A DNA stretch of 64,000 bases from Parabacteroides sp. PH5-46. GTDB taxonomy: Bacteria > Bacteroidota > Bacteroidia > Bacteroidales > Tannerellaceae. Positions within the stretch are counted from its first letter, which is position 1, and the number at the start of each line of letters is the position of its first letter. The notes beneath the pieces are model-generated. The model was given only the letters and a program-made list of their open reading frames with translations, was not told where the DNA came from and did not search any database. Below are positions 1 through 8,568 of the stretch, piece after piece. The DNA is taken from contig NZ_JARXXA010000001.1 in the NCBI RefSeq assembly GCF_029892785.1, positions 401,763 to 465,762 of the forward strand, read 5' to 3'. The position numbers and the translations under genes are program-made.

Positions 1-1622
1 TGTCTATCCGGGAGATCATAAAAGAACTTGCCGGCATGTTTGATACAGCCTCTTTGGCTGAAGAAATAAAGATACACAATACAGACAAAAACAGCTTCCA
101 GTCTCGTTTGGGACGATTTACGGAGAAAGAGAGGGAGCGCCTGAAAGAGACCGTAAATACACCCTCGCGTTGCCTGCATTGTGCCTGCTCCGGACGTACG
201 GAGTGTAAACTGCGTTTATATGCTACGGCAGAGGGTATTAAGCGTTCGCGCTACGATGCCTCTTCTACCCTTCCGGTTATGAATAAGATGCACATAAAAG
301 AGGATCTATGGTTTGAACAAGCCAAATGCATCCGCTGCGGAATATGTGTTTACAACAGCGATAACGGCTTCACCTTCAAAGACCGGGGCTTCGGCATGCA
401 GGTAGTATTACCGGAAGAAAACCGGGCAAACGTCTCTCCCAAACTGGCTGAAATGTGCCCCACAGGAGCGATCTATATATTGCGTTCTGCGTTCTGCATC
501 CTTCTGGCAATGATATTGACATCCTGCATAAGCGGAAGTGGCTTTTCGGACAGTTCGGATGATATGGATTGGCTGTTGTTTCGCGGCAACTCGGCTTTAA
601 GCGGCTATACGGAGCATCAGCTTCCCAAAAACCCGGTTCTGTTATGGAGCTATAAAAGCGATACGCGCACCGTATCGTCTCCTGTTGTAAAAGGTGGAAC
701 GACTTACTGGTGCGACAAACGGGGACTTGTACGGGGGGTTGACATTCACGGGGAGTTGGCCTTTGAATATAACCTGGCAACGGCTGTAGAAGCTACTCCC
801 ATGATCTACGACTCTGCCTTGTATATCGGTCGGATCGATGGCTTTATGACTGCCATATCCCTTGCCACAAAAGATACGCTATGGAATTATGAGACCATGG
901 GGCAAGTATCTGCTTCGCCTAATATTGTGGATTTTGAAGGGCAAAAGGCTGTTGTATTCGGCAGTTACGACAATTTCCTGTATTGCGTGGATTATCAGAC
1001 CGGAGAAGAGATAAATCGTTTTGAATCGGGTTATTACCTGAACGGAGCTGTTGCGCTCTGGAAGAAATATGTTATCTTCGGAGGTTGCGACTCCTGGGTA
1101 CGCATCATAGACTGCCAGACAGGTGTACAGACCGATTCCCTGCTTTTGGAGGCCTATGTCCCGGCCTCTCCGGCCATTATGGGAAATTATTGCTATGTGG
1201 GTGATTATTCGGGGAATATCTATAAACTGATGCTTGAAAACGGCAAGATCATCCGCCACAAGAAAATGATCTCCGGAGATAGCGAAAAAGGCTCTTTTGT
1301 ATCCGTTCCTGCCATTTCGGGAGAGGCTTTTTACTTCCTTTCGGGCGAACGGAATATCAAAGCCATAAGCCGCATCAACGGCAAGCAAACCTGGGAATAC
1401 ATGCTGAAAGGAAATGTAGGGGAAAGCTCTCCGGTAGTATGCGATGACAAGCTAATTATATGCACCAAGACAGGCATAGTCTCTATCCTGGATGCATCCA
1501 ACGGCAAGCTGGAATGGGAATACGACACAGGCGAACAAATCGTAAGCTCACCCGCCATCATCAAAAACCATTTCATGATCCTAACCGCCAAAGGCACATT
1601 GCTTTGTTTTGGAAAAAAATAA
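1..1622 (+). CDS. C-terminal Fe-S part of an oxidoreductase fused in frame to a PQQ-like beta-propeller (5' partial)
   Basis: The frame is open to the left edge, so the start lies outside the window. Numbering from the Met at 36, residues 40-147 hold two cysteine clusters: Cys46/49/51/57, then Cys98/101/104 with Cys141 in a CPTGA motif. This looks like the Fe-S tail of a large FAD/NAD(P)-dependent oxidoreductase (family inferred). Without a stop the frame runs into a hydrophobic stretch with a lipobox (LTSC, Cys164). From about residue 178 there are repeated blades of the PQQ/BamB propeller type (SSPVV, ASPNI, ASPAI, SSPAI). Leu149 is a TTG codon at 480-482; starting there would give a lipoprotein signal peptide with the Cys at position 16. 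The product may be a true fusion (cytoplasmic Fe-S domain, membrane segment, periplasmic propeller) or two proteins from one frame. The ABC ATPase follows after 8 nt. Confidence 0.75.
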   Translation, partial: SIREIIKELAGMFDTASLAEEIKIHNTDKNSFQSRLGRFTEKERERLKETVNTPSRCLHCACSGRTECKLRLYATAEGIKRSRYDASSTLPVMNKMHIKEDLWFEQAKCIRCGICVYNSDNGFTFKDRGFGMQVVLPEENRANVSPKLAEMCPTGAIYILRSAFCILLAMILTSCISGSGFSDSSDDMDWLLFRGNSALSGYTEHQLPKNPVLLWSYKSDTRTVSSPVVKGGTTYWCDKRGLVRGVDIHGELAFEYNLATAVEATPMIYDSALYIGRIDGFMTAISLATKDTLWNYETMGQVSASPNIVDFEGQKAVVFGSYDNFLYCVDYQTGEEINRFESGYYLNGAVALWKKYVIFGGCDSWVRIIDCQTGVQTDSLLLEAYVPASPAIMGNYCYVGDYSGNIYKLMLENGKIIRHKKMISGDSEKGSFVSVPAISGEAFYFLSGERNIKAISRINGKQTWEYMLKGNVGESSPVVCDDKLIICTKTGIVSILDASNGKLEWEYDTGEQIVSSPAIIKNHFMILTAKGTLLCFGKK

Positions 1623-1630
1623 GATTCTAT

Positions 1631-2296
1631 ATGATACAATTAACAAACATACAGAAGAGCTATCAGGACGGGGAGAACCGGGTGAATCATGTTTTGCGAG
1701 GGCTGGATATGTCGGTCGGTAAAGGGGAATTTGTGGCGGTTAAGGGAGTGTCGGGATCGGGTAAGACGACTTTGTTATCTATTCTGGGGACATTGCTTGT
1801 TGCGGATGAAGGAAGTTATCTGCTGGATGGTGTGGAGATGACTACGCCGGGGGTAGATCATTCGCTTGTACGTAATAAGCAGATCGGGTTTGTTTTTCAG
1901 GATCACCGCTTGATGCCTCAGTATACGGCGCTGGAAAATATACTGTTGCCTACCCTTGCCTATCGCTCTCAGGCTAGTATTGAAGAGGTTGAGTATGCCA
2001 GGCATCTGTTGGAACTGACACATATTACCGGTGTGGCAAATCAATACCCGCATACCTTATCGGGGGGAGAAGCCAGTCGTGTTGCCGTCTGCCGCGCATT
2101 GATTATGAAGCCCTTGCTACTTTTAGCAGATGAACCGACCGGACAATTAGATGCTGAAAATGCCCGGAATATAGCCCTATTGTTGTCCGAGATAAATACG
2201 CATGTACGTACCACGATTATCATGGTAACCCATTCAGAGGAAACGTCTTCGGCAGCCCATCGCATACTTACTCTTAAAAATGGTGTTTTACAGTGA
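1631..2296 (+). CDS. ABC transporter ATP-binding protein (LolD/MacB/YbbA type)
   Basis: A 221-residue nucleotide-binding subunit of the MacB/LolD/YbbA class, which powers FtsX-type permeases rather than solute uptake. Walker A is GVSGSGKT (39-46), the Q-loop Gln is at 90, the signature LSGGE at 143-147, Walker B ends in Asp167-Glu168, and the H-loop His is at 201. The signature continues E-A-S-R where Q-Q-Q-R is usual, a mild deviation. I chose the ATG at 1631 because it gives the normal N-terminus; an upstream in-frame start at 1460 lies inside the propeller gene. The stop overlaps the GTG start of the permease by 4 nt, which suggests translational coupling and one complex. Confidence 0.93.
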   Translation: MIQLTNIQKSYQDGENRVNHVLRGLDMSVGKGEFVAVKGVSGSGKTTLLSILGTLLVADEGSYLLDGVEMTTPGVDHSLVRNKQIGFVFQDHRLMPQYTALENILLPTLAYRSQASIEEVEYARHLLELTHITGVANQYPHTLSGGEASRVAVCRALIMKPLLLLADEPTGQLDAENARNIALLLSEINTHVRTTIIMVTHSEETSSAAHRILTLKNGVLQ

Positions 2297-5200
2297 AGTT
2301 CAGCGATCTGTCATATAAGAACATACGGTTTTATACCCGTTACTACAGGCTTATAGCTGTGGCTGTCCTTATAGCTGTAACTGTTATCGTGGGTAGCCTG
2401 GTAGTAGGCGATTCTGTGCGTACAACACTTGTCAAGCGTGTAACAGAGCGGCTTGGGAATACCGAATCTATCCTCTTTTCCCGTCAGTCATTCATGGATG
2501 AGAAGCTGGCAGACAGCCCTTTGTTTGATGGATCGGCCAGAGGTATGTTGCTGACAAACGGTTTTATTTCTCAAAACGGAAAGTTAGTCCCTGTCTTTGT
2601 ATGGGGTGTTGATGATATCCCGATATCAGGTGGTGCAGCCAAGGTCAACCCGGCTCTGCTGAAGGAGTTAGGGCAAGAAAAGCCGGATGCTATCATACTT
2701 CGGCTGCCTGCTTCCGGACTGGTTCCTTCGGGTTCTCTGTTTGTTACGGAGAACTATACCAGCAGTATGCGCCTGGCTTACGATGGCCTTGTAAGCCTGG
2801 AAGAAGGGGGCAATATCAGCATGAAGAACGAACAACTTATTCCTCTCAATATCTTCGTAAACCGGAAAGAACTGGCTGAAGCGATGGAAACGGAAGGGAA
2901 GATCAACCTGATATTAAGCGACAAAAAAGTATCGGAGGAGGAGTTGAAACAGGTATGGAATTACTCATTCTCAGGTTTATTTATAACTCAGAAAGAAGGA
3001 TTTACGGAAATAAGCTCAGATCGGGTATTCCTGCAAGAAAAGGTGGTAGAAACAATCAGCCGGAACAATCGTGAGCCCAACCGCCTGTTCTCCTATCTGG
3101 CCAACGCTATTGAACGGGATAGTACATCTATCCCCTACTCTTTTGTAACGGCCATGGATCGCTATAAGGGAGAAGTGCTGCAAAAAGACGAGATCATCCT
3201 TTCGGATTATTCGGCCAACCGCCTGCAAGCGAAGCCGGGAGACTGGGTGACAGTAAGTTATTTCACCTCGCAAGACCTAAAAACCCTGAAGACAGAGAAG
3301 CTCTCTTTGTTGGTGAAAAAGATAGTCCCACTAAGCGAACTGCAGGAAGATAAGAGTTTAAGTGCCGATTTTCCGGGCCTTTCCAATGTAGAACGCTGTA
3401 CCGACTGGGATAGCGACTTACCCATCGATATGAGCCTGATAAGCGATGAAGACGAGGCCTATTGGGAGCAGTATCGCAGTACTCCTAAAGCCATTCTCTC
3501 CTATGAGGCAGTGGCCGGCCATTGGGGAAATGCTTACGGAAATGCTACGGCTGTGCGTATGTTAAATACAGCGCCCGACTTGTCTGAATTACAATCCGAT
3601 ATGTTTGGTATCCAACTGATTCATCCCCGGGAAGCCGGTTTATATGCAGCGAAAAACGGAGTGGATTTCTCCAGCCTTTTTCTGGCTTTGGGATTCTTTA
3701 TCATTGTGTCAGCCATGCTGTTACTGATTATACCCTTATCGGAAATGCTGTATCAACGACGCCATGAAATCGCCCTATTGAAGTCTTTGGGATATACACA
3801 AAAGCGCATCACAAGGATACTTTGGACGGAAGCTGCCCCTGTTGTATTGGCTTCCTCTGTAGGTGGAGTGATCCTAGGGATACTCTACACCAGCCTTATA
3901 ATGTGGCTATTGGGTAATGTGTGGAAAGGGGCCACCCATACCGAAGGATTCGCGGTTTATCCCCATCTCCTTACTATAGCGCTGGGATTTCTAGTTGGTA
4001 TCCTTCTCTCCTTATGGCTGCTTCGTCGTACAATAGTACGTAGTCTGAAAGATAAAAAGGTTGATAATAAACGAAGAAAGCACTCACTGAAATATAAAAA
4101 AGGCTTGGCTATAACAGCAAGTATCCTTGCCCTGGCAGTAAGCGGATTTAATTTCTTCTTTTTGCAATCCGTAATCCTCTTTGTACTAGTGGGGATTATC
4201 CTGATTGGAACTGCTGCCTTGTGGGGAGATTATCTGATTTGCCGGAATGGCACCCCTTCTACTAACAGCTTTACTTCTGAGAAACTGATATGGAGTACCT
4301 TATTGGCCAACAAGAAGCAGGCTATCTTATCGTTCGTAACCTTGACAATGGGTGTTTTTATCGTCTTTTCCGTAGGATTAAACCGGAAAGGTTTTGCTGA
4401 TAGTTCGCAGATTAAAACCGGAACCGGGGGCTTCTCCCTCTGGTGCGAAAGTAGTGTTCCTGTGTATCACAATATGTCGACACAAGCCGGGCGTGAAAAG
4501 CTATCCCTCACAGCCTTGCCTGATGATGCCGAGATTATGCAATGCCTGCGTTATAGCGCAGATGACGCCAGCTGTCTGAACCTGAATAAAGTCTCTACCC
4601 CTACCGTTTTAGGAGTAGACATGGATGCCCTATTGACGCATGATTTCCGGATAGAGCAAAATCCTTATCCGTTAAACGAGGTACAGGATGTATATCCCGC
4701 TTTGGTAGATGCAACAGTGCTTACCTGGAGCCTTGGGATGGCTCTGGGAGATACGCTCTTTTATGAAGGAGACAGAGGGCAGCGCGTGGGGATTCGCTTA
4801 TCCGGAACACTCTCTAATTCTATCTTTCAGGGACATATCCTGATAGACAAGAAATACTTCTCTGACATATGGGAAGAAACAAGCGGAAGCGAAGTCTTCC
4901 TTCTGAAAGTAGACGAATCGCAAAGAGAAGAGGTGAAAACACTTCTTTCTCAGGCACTCAATGAATACGGAGTACGCGTTACTACGACCAATGACAGGCT
5001 GAAACAGTTCAATAGCGTAACCGATACCTACCTGACTATCTTCCTGACATTAGGAGGCTTAGGTTTGTTAGTAGGTATCATGAGTTTTATTATCGTTATC
5101 CGCAAAAACCTCTCCATGCGCAGAAAGGAAATAGAGCTGTACAAAACGCTTGGCTTTACCCATCAGAAGATAGAACAAACCCTCTATAAAGAAAACGTAC

Positions 5201-5373
5201 TTATACCACTTTACGCTATCGCAACCGGAGTTATCAGTTCCATTGTAGGAGTAAGTATCAGCTTTATGAATACCGGTATATGGGTCTGGCTATTGGCCTT
5301 CCTTTTTACAGCCTTCTTTATCGGGTGCATCATCCTATTTGTCAAGAAAATAGTAAAAACAGAAGTGGAATAA
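2293..5373 (+). CDS. FtsX-like ABC permease with two FtsX domains (YbbP-like)
   Basis: A 1026-residue permease with duplicated FtsX architecture: an N-terminal membrane segment (about 15-38), a periplasmic MacB-type domain, three membrane segments near 455-580, a central hydrophobic pair near 600-650, a second periplasmic domain, and a final FtsX block from about 895. The QRRHEIALLKSLGYT and MRRKEIELYKTLGFT sequences are the typical cytoplasmic coupling segments after the first helix of each FtsX domain. It starts with GTG inside the ATPase stop. Size and layout resemble the YbbP family, whose substrates are mostly unknown; these transporters work as mechanotransmission or lipid/lipoprotein exporters. 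The neighbouring propeller proteins suggest an envelope role, but I cannot name the substrate. Confidence 0.9.
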   Translation: MKFSDLSYKNIRFYTRYYRLIAVAVLIAVTVIVGSLVVGDSVRTTLVKRVTERLGNTESILFSRQSFMDEKLADSPLFDGSARGMLLTNGFISQNGKLVPVFVWGVDDIPISGGAAKVNPALLKELGQEKPDAIILRLPASGLVPSGSLFVTENYTSSMRLAYDGLVSLEEGGNISMKNEQLIPLNIFVNRKELAEAMETEGKINLILSDKKVSEEELKQVWNYSFSGLFITQKEGFTEISSDRVFLQEKVVETISRNNREPNRLFSYLANAIERDSTSIPYSFVTAMDRYKGEVLQKDEIILSDYSANRLQAKPGDWVTVSYFTSQDLKTLKTEKLSLLVKKIVPLSELQEDKSLSADFPGLSNVERCTDWDSDLPIDMSLISDEDEAYWEQYRSTPKAILSYEAVAGHWGNAYGNATAVRMLNTAPDLSELQSDMFGIQLIHPREAGLYAAKNGVDFSSLFLALGFFIIVSAMLLLIIPLSEMLYQRRHEIALLKSLGYTQKRITRILWTEAAPVVLASSVGGVILGILYTSLIMWLLGNVWKGATHTEGFAVYPHLLTIALGFLVGILLSLWLLRRTIVRSLKDKKVDNKRRKHSLKYKKGLAITASILALAVSGFNFFFLQSVILFVLVGIILIGTAALWGDYLICRNGTPSTNSFTSEKLIWSTLLANKKQAILSFVTLTMGVFIVFSVGLNRKGFADSSQIKTGTGGFSLWCESSVPVYHNMSTQAGREKLSLTALPDDAEIMQCLRYSADDASCLNLNKVSTPTVLGVDMDALLTHDFRIEQNPYPLNEVQDVYPALVDATVLTWSLGMALGDTLFYEGDRGQRVGIRLSGTLSNSIFQGHILIDKKYFSDIWEETSGSEVFLLKVDESQREEVKTLLSQALNEYGVRVTTTNDRLKQFNSVTDTYLTIFLTLGGLGLLVGIMSFIIVIRKNLSMRRKEIELYKTLGFTHQKIEQTLYKENVLIPLYAIATGVISSIVGVSISFMNTGIWVWLLAFLFTAFFIGCIILFVKKIVKTEVE

Positions 5374-5396
5374 TAAATGATCTTCAAATTTGTAAC

Positions 5397-6407
5397 ATGA
5401 AAATCACAGATATATATAGTTCGTACAGGTTGGTACTCATCAGTCTGCTTAGTGCAATTTTTATTGTATATCCCAATATTGCGTTCCTTCCATGGGAATT
5501 GAGTTTCATGGATGACTCGAAGCATGGATGTCATCTGTTGTTTTTCTTTATAAGGTATTTCTTTTTTGTTGTATTGATATGGTTGCTATTAATTTATAAC
5601 CTGAAAAAGAAAAAGGATCTACCTTTTATGGAGCGCTTTTTAAAGACGCTTCTGATAACAGTTCCGGCTTATTTACTCTTTGTTCTTATTTTATATCTTT
5701 ATAATAAAAGCATCCATGGTTTCGGTAGCATATTGTTGTTTCAGTTCTTTGTGGTTCATATTGTTTCTACTTTTGCAGGACACGTATTCATGATGTATAA
5801 TGTGCAGCGAAAGAAAGAACAGGAAATAGAACAACTCAAAGTTGAGAATCTGAAAAGCCGCTATGATGCCTTGACTAATCAGATTAATCCTCACTTTTTC
5901 TTTAATTCGCTGAATGGGGTAACAGCCTTAATCCGGAAAAAAGATGACGAAAAAACACTGGCTTATGTAAACAAAATGTCGGACGTATTCCGGTATATTT
6001 TACAAAGCGATAAAAAAGGATTGGTTACACTGGAAGAAGAACTGGAGTTTGTACATGCCTTCCGCTATATGATGGAGGTTCGTTTTGCTAATAAACTGTC
6101 ATTCGACATACAGGTTGACACAAAGGGAAAGGAACTCAGAATTCCGGTTCTTTCTTTGCTTCCGCTAATAGATAATGTAGTTATACACAACACAATCGAC
6201 TCACAACACAAGATGGAAGTTTCCATCCGCCTGAATGAATGTTCGGAACTGGTTGTTTCCAACCCAATCCACCCTAAATTATCCCCCAGCGACACCAATG
6301 GAACAGGGATCAAGAATCTGGAAAATCGATTCTCTTTACTGATGAATAAACAGATCCGAATTGAAAACGACGGAGAAATATTTAATGTTTACTTACCCTT
6401 AAAGTAA
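5397..6407 (+). CDS. LytS/YehU-type sensor histidine kinase
   Basis: A 336-residue membrane kinase of the His_kinase (PF06580) class. About four hydrophobic segments lie between residues 11 and 135, then a short coiled coil (QRKKEQEIEQLKVENLKSR), then the phospho-acceptor box NQINPHFFFNSLN with His166. The C-terminus has a reduced ATPase domain with GTGIKNLENR as the G-box. There is no extracytoplasmic sensor domain, so sensing is probably within the membrane or through a partner such as the adjacent ABC permease (inference). I use the ATG at 5397; the longer frame from 5280 lies in the permease gene. The permease ends 23 nt upstream, and the LytTR regulator starts 11 nt downstream. Confidence 0.9.
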   Translation: MKITDIYSSYRLVLISLLSAIFIVYPNIAFLPWELSFMDDSKHGCHLLFFFIRYFFFVVLIWLLLIYNLKKKKDLPFMERFLKTLLITVPAYLLFVLILYLYNKSIHGFGSILLFQFFVVHIVSTFAGHVFMMYNVQRKKEQEIEQLKVENLKSRYDALTNQINPHFFFNSLNGVTALIRKKDDEKTLAYVNKMSDVFRYILQSDKKGLVTLEEELEFVHAFRYMMEVRFANKLSFDIQVDTKGKELRIPVLSLLPLIDNVVIHNTIDSQHKMEVSIRLNECSELVVSNPIHPKLSPSDTNGTGIKNLENRFSLLMNKQIRIENDGEIFNVYLPLK

Positions 6408-6418
6408 TAGTCAGAATT

Positions 6419-7174
6419 ATGAAAGTATTGATAGTAGAAGATGAAACGGCTGCTTATGAGAACCTGACGGATATTCTGAACGAGATTAACCCGGCTATTG
6501 AGATACTTGGAAATACAGAAAGTATCACTCAAACAGTTCAATGGTTACTGAATAATCCGCCCCCAGACCTGATACTGATGGATATCCACCTGTCGGATGG
6601 TTCGGCTTTTGCCATCTTTCAGAGCATAAACGTAGAAACACCTATTATTTTCATAACGGCCTATGATGAGTATGCTATCGAGGCATTTAAAGTGAATAGT
6701 ATTGACTACCTATTGAAACCTATCAAGGCAGAGGAATTGGAGCGCGCCTTGTTTAAGTTTGGAAAATGGACCCGTACGGAGGTAGTACAATATATGGCAC
6801 AAATGACCAATTTGCCTCAGATGAGCCGTTTTAAAGATAAAATGCTTATACCTGTCAAAGACAAATTGCTGCCGATAAATATGAAAGACATCTCTTGTTT
6901 TTATACAACAGATAAAAACACACAAATCTACCTGAATGACGGTAATTGTTATGCCTATTCCAAGACACTGGAGCAAATTGCTTCTACATTGAATCCGGCT
7001 GATTTTATCCGTGCCAACAAGCAATTTATTATCTCTCGTGACAGTGTGAAGAATATTACGATCTGGTTTGACAACCGCCTGATGGTAACATTGGATATAG
7101 AAACCCCTGAACGTATTTATATCAGTAAAAATAAAGCAGCAGAATTTAAATCATGGGTTGTTAATGACAACTAA
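6419..7174 (+). CDS. LytTR-family response regulator
   Basis: A 251-residue regulator. The receiver domain spans about 1-120, with acidic residues near 7-9 and the phospho-acceptor Asp55 in LILMDIHL; TAYDEYA and DYLLKPI are the usual switch Thr and Lys regions. The LytTR DNA-binding domain covers about 146-249. It is certainly the partner of the kinase encoded just upstream. It is closely similar to the regulator at 43257-44015, with matching segments such as AFKVNSIDYLLKPI, so the two systems are paralogous. It probably controls its own operon, whose promoter is outside the window. Confidence 0.93.
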   Translation: MKVLIVEDETAAYENLTDILNEINPAIEILGNTESITQTVQWLLNNPPPDLILMDIHLSDGSAFAIFQSINVETPIIFITAYDEYAIEAFKVNSIDYLLKPIKAEELERALFKFGKWTRTEVVQYMAQMTNLPQMSRFKDKMLIPVKDKLLPINMKDISCFYTTDKNTQIYLNDGNCYAYSKTLEQIASTLNPADFIRANKQFIISRDSVKNITIWFDNRLMVTLDIETPERIYISKNKAAEFKSWVVNDN

Positions 7175-7195
7175 TTGACATATTATTAAAAGTTT

Positions 7196-8473
7196 ATGAG
7201 TATGAAGCAAATCGCAGTTATTTTTTTCGTAATCAGTCTTATTCCATCGTATATGAATGCACAGTCTCCCTACGGATGGAGAGGACCAACAAGAAATGGG
7301 ATATATCCTGAAACAGGATTATTGAAGACATGGCCTTCCGAAGGCCCGGAATTATTATGGGAAACACTGGATGCCGGAAAAGGATATTCCAGCCCTGTTA
7401 TTGTAAATAACCATCTGTATATAACCGGAATGAATGAAGATGAAACAATGGAGATCTTTTCGGCTTATACCCTGGATGGAAAAAAGCTGTATGAAGTAGA
7501 ATATGGTAAACCCTGGGATAAAACCTATCCGGAAACCCGCACTACACCAACTATTGAAGGAAACAAGGCGTATATGGTGAGTGGGACGGGAGAAATTGTA
7601 TGCCTGAATATTGAAAATGGAGCTATTGTATGGAAGGTAAACGGAGGAGACGTTTTTGAGCATAAAACAGGAACCTGGGGTACTTCCGAATGTCCGCTGG
7701 TATTTGACAATAAAATGATCTATACACCAGCCGGTGATCAAACTACAATCGTAGCACTCAATGCTGAAACCGGAGAAACCGTCTGGAAAAGCAAGCCATT
7801 AGGAGATATAGGCGCTTATGTATCACCTCTTTTAATAACATATAAAGGGAAAAGACAGATTATTGGTTCTACAGCAAAAAGTGTATTTGGCGTGAATCCT
7901 GAAACCGGAGATATCGATTGGACATTCAGGGAATGGGCACCCCCTGCCAGAGAAGGAGGACGGGGTGGCGATTGGCCGAATATCGCTCCAAACAGCCCTT
8001 TATACAAAGATGGACGTATCTTCTTCTGCCATGGGTATGACATTGGTGCGTATATGCTGCAATTGAATGATGACCTTAGCGGTGTAACGCTCTTATGGAA
8101 TAACAATGACCTGGATACACATCATGGAGGCTATGTACTTGTAAATGATATAATCTATGGTTCCAACTGGATTAATAACAACCAAGGGAATTGGGTAGCT
8201 GTAGACTGGAATAGCGGAGAAACAAAATATGAAGAAGCCTGGAGCGGAGGTAAAGGGAAGGGATCTGTTGTTTCTGCCGATGGCATGCTTTATTGCTATG
8301 ACGAACGCCGGGGAGGTGTAGGCTTAGTACGTCCTACGGCTAATAAATTTGATGTTGTCAGTGAATTTCGTATCACAAAGGGCGAAGGTCCGCATTGGGC
8401 GCATCCTGTCATCGTAAATGGTATATTGTATATTCGTCATGGTAGTGCATTAATGGCTTATAAAATCAAGTAA
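7196..8473 (+). CDS. Exported PQQ-like beta-propeller protein
   Basis: A 425-residue protein with a signal peptide of about 22 residues (MSMKQIAVIFFVISLI, ending near NAQS) and no lipobox. The rest consists of propeller blades of the PQQ/BamB type, for example GYSSPVIVNNHLYITG, TTPTIEGNKAYMVSG and VSPLLITYKGKRQIIG. The opening WRGPTRNGIYPETGLLKTWP is typical of exported PQQ-like repeat proteins of Bacteroidota and planctomycetes. No PQQ-dependent dehydrogenase active site is evident, so a binding or scaffold role is more likely than catalysis. It starts 21 nt after the LytTR gene and is the last gene of the operon, making it the second propeller protein in this unit. ATGs at 7196 and 7202 are both possible. 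Confidence 0.85.
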   Translation: MSMKQIAVIFFVISLIPSYMNAQSPYGWRGPTRNGIYPETGLLKTWPSEGPELLWETLDAGKGYSSPVIVNNHLYITGMNEDETMEIFSAYTLDGKKLYEVEYGKPWDKTYPETRTTPTIEGNKAYMVSGTGEIVCLNIENGAIVWKVNGGDVFEHKTGTWGTSECPLVFDNKMIYTPAGDQTTIVALNAETGETVWKSKPLGDIGAYVSPLLITYKGKRQIIGSTAKSVFGVNPETGDIDWTFREWAPPAREGGRGGDWPNIAPNSPLYKDGRIFFCHGYDIGAYMLQLNDDLSGVTLLWNNNDLDTHHGGYVLVNDIIYGSNWINNNQGNWVAVDWNSGETKYEEAWSGGKGKGSVVSADGMLYCYDERRGGVGLVRPTANKFDVVSEFRITKGEGPHWAHPVIVNGILYIRHGSALMAYKIK

Positions 8474-8498
8474 TATTATAGACAGCTGCCTGCATTTA

Positions 8499-8542
8499 TT
8501 ACCAATTGGTAAGTAGTATCAAAAGTATAAGACCTATTTTTG
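8499..8542 (+). promoter_or_regulatory. MATE promoter with perfect palindromic operator
   Basis: TATTTTTG at 8535-8542 fits the Bacteroidota -7 box TAnnTTTG and lies 26 nt before the MATE start. No good -33 box is present. Instead a perfect 14-bp palindrome, TTACCAATTGGTAA, lies at 8499-8512. Its centre is 33 bp upstream of the centre of the -7 box, the distance expected for a class II Crp/Fnr activator. The Crp/Fnr gene overlapping the end of the MATE gene is the obvious candidate to bind it (inference). Confidence 0.6.
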
Positions 8543-8568
8543 CATCCGTTTTCTGAAAAAAATAGAAT

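Noticed and set aside
879..1388. Minus-strand frame of 169 codons opposite the propeller gene
   Set aside because: It faces a clearly repetitive propeller coding frame and has no recognisable domain or start context.
1460..1630. Longer N-terminus of the ABC ATPase starting at 1460
   Set aside because: It lies wholly inside the propeller gene and adds sequence unlike any ABC ATPase; ATG 1631 gives the normal family start.
5280..5396. Longer N-terminus of the first LytS kinase
   Set aside because: The extension overlaps the end of the FtsX permease gene, whereas the ATG at 5397 fits the operon spacing.
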